The notes under the pieces: model-generated | Told to the model about the DNA's origin: nothing | The model's database searches: none | What the model saw: the letters and a program-made list of their open reading frames with translations, nothing else | Source: an uncultured Selenomonadales bacterium | Lineage (GTDB): Bacteria > Bacillota > Clostridia > Christensenellales > QALW01 | Reading direction: 5' to 3' | Length of the DNA: 46,631 nucleotides | Assembly (NCBI GenBank): GCA_905200615.1 | Contig: CAJKLB010000014.1 | Location: 1-46,631, forward strand | Made by a program: the position numbers and the translations under genes | In this document: piece after piece, positions 40,864 to 46,631 of the stretch | Layout of the letters: every line of letters starts with the position of its first letter | Position numbering within the stretch: the stretch's first letter is position 1

Positions 40864-42546
40864 TTATTTGCATTCGGTGCAGATGTAGGGCGGAACGTTT
40901 CTTTCGTTAATTACTGATTCGTAAAGGCGCCAACCGCCTGCAAGATTATAGCAATCATATCCGCTGCCTGACAAAATTCGGCAGGCGATATAGGAACGGA
41001 GACCCGAATGACAATGAACATAGACAGGCTTGTTTTTGGGAAGTAAGTGTAAGTTTTCCCGAAGCGAATCCAGAGGAATATGGATAAAGCCGTTGATAGA
41101 CCCTCTTTGCCTTTCGGTAGCGGTTCGGGTATCCAGCAATGTCACGCTTCCGTCACGAGGAAGATTTTCTACATCGTGCCAGAAGAATTGTTTGACTTTT
41201 CCTGAAATCACATTTTCCGCAATAAACCCTATCATATTAACGGGATCTTTGGCGGAACCGAAAGGCGGCGCATAGCATAGTTCAAGATCAGCCAAGTCTG
41301 TTACTTTGGCACCAAACCGAATGGCGGTTGCAAGTACATCCATTCGTTTATCCACACCGTCAAAGCCCACAATTTGGGCGCCGATTATCTTATGCGTTTT
41401 TTTCTCCCACAGAACCTTGATTGACATCATGGAAGCGCCGGGATAGTAAGACGCGTGAGAGGCGGAATACGTATAGGTTTTATCGTAATCAATATCTGCC
41501 GCTTGGGCGCTTTTTTCATTCAGTCCCGTTGTTGCCACGGTCATATCAAATATTTTCAGTACGGCGGAACCCTGTGTTCCTTTATATTCCGAGGCAATTC
41601 CGCAGATATTGTCGGCGGCAATTCTGCCTTGCTTGTTGGCCGGACCGGCAAGGGGAATGAAGGAAGGTTCCCGGGTAATATAATTTTTTACTTGAACCGC
41701 GTCACCTACTGCGTATATATCCGCGTCGTTTGTCTGCATATGACAGTTTACCTCAATACTGCCACGGGCATTTACGCTGATACCCGCTTTTTTTGCAAGA
41801 TCGGTTTCGGGACGAACGCCCACGGACATAATCAGCATATCGGTTTCTATCCTGCCGTTTTGAAGGAATACGGAAAGACCGGAATCGGTTTCCTCGATGG
41901 CTTCAACGCCGTTGCTGAGCTCAAGACGGATCCCGTTATCTTTGATATAACGATGTACATCAGCGGCCATATCAAAATCAAGAGGCGCGATCAAATGATC
42001 GGCAAGTTCAACAATTGTTACCTCAAGCCCCGCGTTTTTTAAATTTTCCGCCATTTCAACGCCGATATATCCGCCGCCTACCACAATAGCGGAGCGCGGA
42101 TGATAGGTTTGAATGTAACTCTTTATTTTCATTGTATCGGGAATATTGCGAAGAGTAAATACTTTACCGCTTTCCATGCCTCTTATGTTTGGGCGAATGG
42201 GCGCGGCACCGGGGGAAAGAACTAATTTGTCATAACTTTCTTCGTAGACGGCGCCGTCGCGAAGATCTTTAACGGTTACTGTTTTTCGTTTCACATCAAT
42301 GGAAATTGCTTCATTCATTATACGGACATCGATATTGAATCGGGCTTTGAAGCTCGCGGGGGTTTGCAGGGTAAGATTTTCTTTTTTTGTGATTTCGCCG
42401 CCGATATAATACGGAAGGCCACAATTGGCGAAGGAGATATGTTCTCCTCGCTCAAGAATAATAATCTGAGCATTTTCATCAAGTCTGCGCAGTCTCGCCG
42501 CGCAGGAAGCACCGCCGGCAACGCCGCCGATAATTATTGTTTTCAT
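40864..42546 (-). CDS. CoA-disulfide reductase / NADH oxidase with C-terminal rhodanese domain
   Basis: 560 residues from the ATG at 42546 (AGAGG upstream). FAD-binding IIGGVAGGASCAARLRR at the N-terminus, then SFANCGLPYY with the single redox Cys of CoA-disulfide reductases, NAD-binding IVVGGGYIGVEMAENL, and DIYAVGDAV. The last 100 residues form a rhodanese domain with the active loop CHSGLRS. Such fusions (CoADR-Rhd) reduce CoA disulfide or CoA persulfide and handle sulfane sulfur. It is divergent from a Crp/Fnr regulator with only 34 bp between start codons. Confidence 0.92.
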   Translation of the reverse strand: MKTIIIGGVAGGASCAARLRRLDENAQIIILERGEHISFANCGLPYYIGGEITKKENLTLQTPASFKARFNIDVRIMNEAISIDVKRKTVTVKDLRDGAVYEESYDKLVLSPGAAPIRPNIRGMESGKVFTLRNIPDTMKIKSYIQTYHPRSAIVVGGGYIGVEMAENLKNAGLEVTIVELADHLIAPLDFDMAADVHRYIKDNGIRLELSNGVEAIEETDSGLSVFLQNGRIETDMLIMSVGVRPETDLAKKAGISVNARGSIEVNCHMQTNDADIYAVGDAVQVKNYITREPSFIPLAGPANKQGRIAADNICGIASEYKGTQGSAVLKIFDMTVATTGLNEKSAQAADIDYDKTYTYSASHASYYPGASMMSIKVLWEKKTHKIIGAQIVGFDGVDKRMDVLATAIRFGAKVTDLADLELCYAPPFGSAKDPVNMIGFIAENVISGKVKQFFWHDVENLPRDGSVTLLDTRTATERQRGSINGFIHIPLDSLRENLHLLPKNKPVYVHCHSGLRSYIACRILSGSGYDCYNLAGGWRLYESVINERNVPPYICTECK

Positions 42547-42580
42547 ATAGTTTACCTCTTTTCTGAAAGGAGCGGATGGT

Positions 42581-43255
42581 ATGGCATCCACAATATTTGA
42601 AACTGCATTTGAAGAAAATTTTCCATTTTGGAAAGATATCAGTAGGAAAGAGCAGGAATATATCTGCAATCATTCCGCGGCGCGTACCTATCTTAAGGGA
42701 ACCAATATACATGACGGTTCCGAGTGTTCGGGCGTGTTCCTTATTCGCTCGGGAACGCTGCGTGTTTATATTGTTTCTGAGGAAGGCAAGGATATCACGC
42801 TTTATCGTTTGTATAAGGGAGATATGTGTATGCTTTCGGCGTCCTGCGTATTGCAAACGGTAACTTTTGATGTGTTTATCGATGCGGAAGAGGACAGCGA
42901 GTGTTATATTATCAGCGGCGCCGCGTTTGCCTCTGTTTCAGAGAAAAATCCCAAAATCAAGATTTTTGCGCTGGAAACGGCAATCAGCCGCTTTTCCGAC
43001 GTCATGTGGATTATGCAGCAGATTCTTTTTATGAGCATGGATAAGCGCTTGGCTATTTTTCTGTTGGATGAATCTGCTCGTCTCGGTTCCGACACCATAA
43101 CGCTGACTCACGAGCAAATCGCCAAGTATATGGGATCTGCTCGTGAGGTTGTTTCCCGTATGCTTAAATATTTTGCAAACGAGGGACTTGTCGAGCCTTC
43201 ACGTAAGGGTGTTAAAATTTTGGATAAAACACACCTTCGTGAGTTAGCCTTCTAA
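42581..43255 (+). CDS. Crp/Fnr-family transcriptional regulator
   Basis: 224 residues. N-terminal cyclic-nucleotide-binding-like beta barrel (about 20-140, LIRSGTLRVYIVSEEGKDITLYRLYKGD), long dimer helix, C-terminal winged helix with LTHEQIAKYMGSAREVVSRML near 170-190. It lacks the N-terminal four-Cys set of oxygen-sensing FNR; scattered Cys near MCMLSASC could be redox-active. ATG with AAGGAG. Flanked by a redox enzyme on one side and thioredoxin on the other (12-bp convergent overlap with trx), so a redox or sulfur stress sensor is likely. Confidence 0.92.
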   Translation: MASTIFETAFEENFPFWKDISRKEQEYICNHSAARTYLKGTNIHDGSECSGVFLIRSGTLRVYIVSEEGKDITLYRLYKGDMCMLSASCVLQTVTFDVFIDAEEDSECYIISGAAFASVSEKNPKIKIFALETAISRFSDVMWIMQQILFMSMDKRLAIFLLDESARLGSDTITLTHEQIAKYMGSAREVVSRMLKYFANEGLVEPSRKGVKILDKTHLRELAF

Positions 43256-43552
43256 CATGGCAAGAATTTGAAATTTGGGTTTTACGCCTACAGATTGGTT
43301 AATGATTTTACCGTTTTTGAGCACTACAAGCGTGGGAATGCTCATTACGCCAAATTGACTTGCCAGCTCCGGTTCATTGTCTACATTGATTTTGCCCACA
43401 ACAATATCGCTGCGTTCCTGCGCGATTTCATCCACGATAGGAGATACCATACGGCAAGGACCGCACCAATCGGCATAAAAATCAAGAAGAATGGCCTTAT
43501 TGCTGCTTTTCAGCTGTTGAAAATTGTTTTTATTTACACTAAGTACTGACAT
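43244..43552 (-). CDS. trxA: Thioredoxin
   Basis: 102 residues with the active-site motif WCGPC near residues 29-33, preceded by LLDFYADW and followed by the cis-Pro segment SIPTLVVLKNG. Normal short thioredoxin length. It converges on the Crp/Fnr gene, and the two coding sequences overlap by 12 bp, so no terminator can lie between them. Good GGAGTG ribosome binding site. Probably recycles disulfides together with the neighbouring reductase; no thioredoxin reductase is nearby. Confidence 0.95.
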   Translation of the reverse strand: MSVLSVNKNNFQQLKSSNKAILLDFYADWCGPCRMVSPIVDEIAQERSDIVVGKINVDNEPELASQFGVMSIPTLVVLKNGKIINQSVGVKPKFQILAMLEG

Positions 43553-43583
43553 AAAATATCACTCCTTTTTTATTTGTGTCTTT

Positions 43584-43625
43584 ATTATACCCAACTTTAT
43601 CTATTATTTCTGTGATAAAGTCACA
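43584..43625 (-). promoter_or_regulatory. trx promoter with Crp-like operator
   Basis: On the minus strand TATAAT lies at 43584-43589 and the -35 (CAGAAA at 43607-43612) is poor. A perfect palindrome TGTGA-TAAAG-TCACA spans 43611-43625, overlapping the -35. Its centre (43618) is about 41 bases upstream of the start point expected near 43577, the classic position for class II activation by Crp/Fnr proteins. Confidence 0.6.
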
Positions 43626-44069
43626 AATTATAAAAAAAGAAAAGACGGTATATCGACTGTGAAAAAACCTAAAAATCCATTATTTTGAAGCGTTCTCGCT
43701 TTTTCACGGGAAAATAACTGATAGGCAAAAAAATTTTATTCAGAGATTCGTGAGGAGTATTGGGTAACATTAGCGAGGATAGAGCGTAATCCGAATTTCT
43801 TTGTTTTTGAGCCAATGACATTTCTAATAAAGAATATATTGACTTTTATAATGGGCGGCAGAGCCTTTTTATTGCGTTGTTTTGCAATATAATTATTTTC
43901 AAACGATAAAGAATTCTAAAATCAGGTGGAATATTCCCCGATTTTTAATGTTTTTGAAGCAACTTAAAATACAAAAACGGTTGCCGTAAGCAGCTGTGCT
44001 TAAACAATTAAGGGCGGAAAACGCTTTACGCCTTTCCGCCCGTTTATAATTTATGATCTTTGAAAGTTT
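43626..44069. other. Gene-free region of about 440 bp
   Basis: AT-rich with no supportable gene. AAAAAAATTTTATTCAGAG near 43727 resembles the start block of the intergenic repeat family but the rest does not align well. A hairpin, GGGCGGAAA (44012-44020) with TTTCCGCCC (44033-44041), lies 29 bases beyond the stop codon of the next gene and probably terminates it on the minus strand. Confidence 0.45.
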
Positions 44070-44801
44070 TTATACAATGGAATCCAAAAAGAAATTTCCG
44101 GATTCGGTGCAGATATACCAATCACTTCCGATTTTTACTATAATGAAATCCATATCCTGTGTATCTTCATCATCGGAACCTTTCAAGGTTACTTCCGCTT
44201 CAACCTGATAGGCTTTGGTTACGGATTTTTTAGCAATATCAAAATTATCTTTCAAATTATCACGGAGGGTCGTTAATTTCTTTTCAGAAAGATCCTTTTT
44301 ATCGGTAATTTTATAGCGTGCTTTTACGTTCTTTCCGTACTCATCTTCCAAAGAGTCGGCTATAAGATCATAACCGTCTTCAAATTCATCGATCATATCA
44401 TTTACATCGGTATTATATTCTTCGTCTAAATAGTCCCAATACTCTTTGGGGGCAAGTTTTTCAAGTTTATCGGCCTTGCCGTAAACCAGAACATCCATAT
44501 AATTATCAATTGCTTTTTTATAATTGTTTCCTGCAACGGAAACAATGATAATAATGAATAGAATGACTACTGCGGCCGCTCCCGCGATGATGCCATATAG
44601 CATCGGTTTTGTGATTTTCTTCTCCGGAGCAATGGGAGTCTGTGCCGACTGCGGATCACCGGATTGCGGTTGTTCCTGTACCGGCTGCTGTTCCTGTGTC
44701 GGCTGTTGGTTCTGCTCTTGAACAAATTCCTTACCGCATGAAGCGCATTTAACGGCACCCTCGGGAATGGGTGTACCGCAATTGGTGCAAAAAGAATCCA
44801 T
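44070..44801 (-). CDS. Zinc-ribbon membrane protein
   Basis: 243 residues from the ATG at 44801 (GGAGG upstream). Begins with a zinc ribbon, CTNCG and CASCG (residues 5-23), then a Gln/Pro-rich linker, a single membrane helix (about 65-88) and an extracytoplasmic domain of about 150 residues, rich in Asp, Glu and Lys and lacking Cys except near the end. This ribbon-linker-helix-DUF layout is common in Clostridia, function unknown. A TTGACA-17-TAATCT promoter (44833-44861) precedes it. Confidence 0.75.
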   Translation of the reverse strand: MDSFCTNCGTPIPEGAVKCASCGKEFVQEQNQQPTQEQQPVQEQPQSGDPQSAQTPIAPEKKITKPMLYGIIAGAAAVVILFIIIIVSVAGNNYKKAIDNYMDVLVYGKADKLEKLAPKEYWDYLDEEYNTDVNDMIDEFEDGYDLIADSLEDEYGKNVKARYKITDKKDLSEKKLTTLRDNLKDNFDIAKKSVTKAYQVEAEVTLKGSDDEDTQDMDFIIVKIGSDWYICTESGNFFLDSIV

Positions 44802-44832
44802 AAAAATGACCTCCAATATTTTTATTAATAAA

Positions 44833-44861
44833 AGATTAACATTTTTGCAGGGCTTTGTCAA
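44833..44861 (-). promoter_or_regulatory. Promoter of the zinc-ribbon protein gene
   Basis: On the minus strand: TTGACA (44856-44861), 17-bp spacer, TAATCT (44833-44838). Confidence 0.65.
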
Positions 44862-44905
44862 GAAAATATGACAAAAAATATGCATATTACTTCAATAATT
44901 TGTCA

Positions 44906-46093
44906 TTACATATCTTTATTGATAAGCCCTCCGAGTTCTACGGAAGAAGCACCGTATTTATCCCGTATTTTCTCTATAGCATCTTCTAAACGCTGCTGCT
45001 TTTTATGCTGCTGCTCATTGCTTTGAAAAAAACTTAGCTGTATATGCTCGTCGGTATCCTTTATTAAATGGGTTCCCGTAATGGAAATCATCCGTATAGG
45101 CTTATTATTTAGCTGTCGGATCAGCAGCAGTGCGGCTTCCGTGATTTCAGAAAAAAGATTTGTGGAAAATTCCAGGGGCATTTGCTTGGTGGCAAAAGTA
45201 AAATCATTGTATTTAAGTCCGGCGCAAAGCGTGGTACATTTTATGTGCGCTTTGCGCATTCTGGCGGCAAGCTCGCGGGCAACGGTCATTGTGCCGTATT
45301 TAATATCTTCTTCGCTGCGAAGATCATACTTAAAGGTCAGACTGTTGCTGATAGATTTTTGTTCATATTCGGTATAAATATTTTCTACGGGCTCATTATC
45401 TAAGCCGCAGGCATAATCAAAAAGCAGTCCGCCGTTTTTTCCCAAATGCTTTATCAGTGTATTGCGGTTAGAAAGAGCAAGATCACCAATGGTAAAAATA
45501 TATAGCTTTTTCAAAGCCTCCGCAGTATTTTTTCCTGCGTAGAGCAGAGCGGATACCGGCATAGGGTATACGAGAGTTCTAAAATTTTCACGGGTGATTA
45601 TGGTAGTTGCGTCCGGCTTTTTATAGTCGCTTGCCAATTTTGCCATCGATTTATTAAAAGACACGCCTACCGAGCAAGTGATGCCCAACTCTTTTTTAAA
45701 ACGCCGTCGGATCTCATCGGCAATTTTTTCACCGCTGCCGAACAACAGCCGGCTGGCAGTGACATCTAACCAGGATTCGTCAATTCCAAAGGGTTCTACC
45801 ATATCGGTATATTCTTTATAAATGTCGTTTGCTTTTTTGGAGAACTCACTGTATATTTCCCGATGTGGCGCTACGAGAACCAAAGAGGGACACTTGCGCT
45901 TAGCTGCGTAAATCGTTTCCGCCGTTTGCACGCCTGCCTGTTTCGCTTTTTCATTTTTTGCCAGAATAATACCGTGCCGATTTTCAGGATTGCCGCATAC
46001 GGCCATCGGAAGTTCTTTTAAAGAAGGGTTTAGTACCGTTTCTACCGAGGCATAAAAAGAATTGCAATCACAATGCAGAATGACTCGATCCAT
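44906..46093 (-). CDS. dinB: DNA polymerase IV (Y family)
   Basis: 395 residues. Translesion polymerase. Palm motifs LHCDCNSFYASVE (residues 6-18) and FGIDESWLDVT (about 101-111) supply the catalytic acids; GVSFNKSMAKLASDYKKP is typical of the Y family. The little-finger domain follows, and near the C-terminus IQLSFF matches the QLxLF beta-clamp-binding motif. It starts one base from the stop of the flavin-reductase-like gene, so the two are co-transcribed. No LexA-type box can be judged because the upstream region leaves the window. Confidence 0.95.
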   Translation of the reverse strand: MDRVILHCDCNSFYASVETVLNPSLKELPMAVCGNPENRHGIILAKNEKAKQAGVQTAETIYAAKRKCPSLVLVAPHREIYSEFSKKANDIYKEYTDMVEPFGIDESWLDVTASRLLFGSGEKIADEIRRRFKKELGITCSVGVSFNKSMAKLASDYKKPDATTIITRENFRTLVYPMPVSALLYAGKNTAEALKKLYIFTIGDLALSNRNTLIKHLGKNGGLLFDYACGLDNEPVENIYTEYEQKSISNSLTFKYDLRSEEDIKYGTMTVARELAARMRKAHIKCTTLCAGLKYNDFTFATKQMPLEFSTNLFSEITEAALLLIRQLNNKPIRMISITGTHLIKDTDEHIQLSFFQSNEQQHKKQQRLEDAIEKIRDKYGASSVELGGLINKDM

Positions 46094-46588
46094 TTATCGA
46101 TAACAAGCTATAATTCTGCCGAAAAACAGTTTGTGCAAGTCATCGGAGGGATAGGCGCGTTTCAGAATGTCTTCGGGCAACTGTTCTTTTATAAGATCGG
46201 CGGAATATACGATCTTACATTCGTAATAAATATCACAGCCTTCGATTACCGGGGTAGCAAGCTGTTTCGCGTTTTTTAATTTTAGACCGGCTGCCGCTAA
46301 TTTATCAATATCTCTGCCGGAGCGGCTGCCGCAGATTTTTAGCGCTTCATCAAGCTGTCCTTTGGTGGGAACGCTTACGGTGAATTCATCGGTATGCTTT
46401 AAAAGTTCAAAAGTATAGCGGCTGGGACGTATTGGCGCAATAAAAATTTCTTCGCCCCAATATTGGCTTAAAGAACCCCAACCAATCGTCATGGTATTTA
46501 CCCGATCACCGTCTTTTACAGTAAAAAATACCCCTTTTCCCGAAAGCTGTTCCAAGGTTTGTTGTGAAAATTCACCGAATTGATACAT
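46094..46588 (-). CDS. Flavin reductase-like domain protein
   Basis: 164 residues. Resembles the FMN-binding split-barrel flavin reductases: VNTMTIGWGSLSQYWG near 29-44 and FIAPIRPSRYTFELLKHTDEFTVSVP near 49-74 match the FMN-binding region of this family in Clostridia. No signal peptide. GGAGG precedes the ATG. Immediately upstream of dinB with no gap. A -10-like TATAAT on the minus strand (46625-46630) may be its promoter; the -35 lies outside the window. Confidence 0.85.
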   Translation of the reverse strand: MYQFGEFSQQTLEQLSGKGVFFTVKDGDRVNTMTIGWGSLSQYWGEEIFIAPIRPSRYTFELLKHTDEFTVSVPTKGQLDEALKICGSRSGRDIDKLAAAGLKLKNAKQLATPVIEGCDIYYECKIVYSADLIKEQLPEDILKRAYPSDDLHKLFFGRIIACYR

Positions 46589-46631
46589 GGCAGTTTCCTC
46601 CCTAAATAATAAAATGCATATACTATTATAA

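Noticed and set aside
40683..40910. 75-codon plus-strand frame
   Set aside because: Basic, Cys-rich translation of a hairpin-rich intergenic region that continues into the antisense of the CoA-disulfide reductase gene.
1..46631. tRNA, rRNA, CRISPR arrays, riboswitches, transposases
   Set aside because: None was recognised on either strand when reading the gaps; the his operon leader is too short for a T-box.

Overview
The window looks like chromosome of an anaerobic, spore-forming-lineage member of the Firmicutes (class Clostridia). Reasons: low-to-moderate GC with strong Shine-Dalgarno sequences, TTGACA/TATAAT promoters and rho-independent terminators; a YerC-led histidine operon with the short HisG plus HisZ; a SpoIID/LytB-domain protein; a glycyl radical enzyme with its activase (anaerobe); and an NADH-dependent CoA-disulfide reductase/rhodanese fusion beside thioredoxin. 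Genus cannot be named from sequence alone. No tRNA, rRNA, CRISPR array, transposase or integrase was seen.

Layout. (1) 0.1-5.9 kb: a large glycoside hydrolase, then a small envelope cluster made of two tandem BamE-like membrane proteins and two lipoprotein genes, each of the latter broken by a single-base frameshift. Inverted copies of a roughly 205-bp intergenic repeat flank the first part of this cluster. (2) 6.0-14.5 kb, minus strand: a complete, tightly overlapped histidine biosynthesis operon, yerC-hisZ-hisG-hisD-hisC-hisB-hisH-hisA-hisF-hisIE-hisJ, with a palindrome inside its promoter. (3) 15.1-15.7 kb: a DUF3267 membrane zincin. (4) 15.9-30.6 kb: the most interesting part. A 14.2-kb segment is bracketed by perfect 214-bp direct repeats; the left one is a 3' fragment of the SpoIID-like gene whose intact copy contains the right one. 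Inside are a divergent AraC regulator and one long plus-strand operon: two Gfo/Idh/MocA oxidoreductases, a surface protein with duplicated binding-type domains, a secreted membrane-anchored and a cytoplasmic GH99/WbsX-like hydrolase, two more Gfo/Idh/MocA oxidoreductases, a glycyl radical activase and a glycyl radical enzyme (GRE) with an unusual active-site loop. (5) 30.4-32.4 kb, minus strand: yfcE-type phosphodiesterase, small exported protein, SpoIID-like protein. (6) 33-39 kb: rho, apgM, CPBP protease, rlmH, an M14-fold lipoprotein lacking its catalytic residues, tadA. (7) 39.2-46.6 kb: CDF metal transporter, CoA-disulfide reductase/rhodanese, Crp/Fnr regulator, thioredoxin, zinc-ribbon membrane protein, DNA polymerase IV and a flavin-reductase-like protein.

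How the parts fit. The best candidate for an undescribed system is the island in (4). Extracellular or surface proteins would bind and cut a glycan, the cytoplasmic GH99-like paralogue would trim imported pieces, pairs of Gfo/Idh/MocA enzymes would oxidise or reduce a sugar hydroxyl, and the GRE would perform a radical elimination or cleavage on the product. No transporter, kinase or aldolase is in the cluster, so the substrate remains open. The redox cluster in (7) carries a Crp-like palindrome centred about 41 bp upstream of the predicted thioredoxin start point, which links the neighbouring Crp/Fnr regulator to trx. GC content, codon usage and family assignments were judged by eye; nothing was computed or searched.
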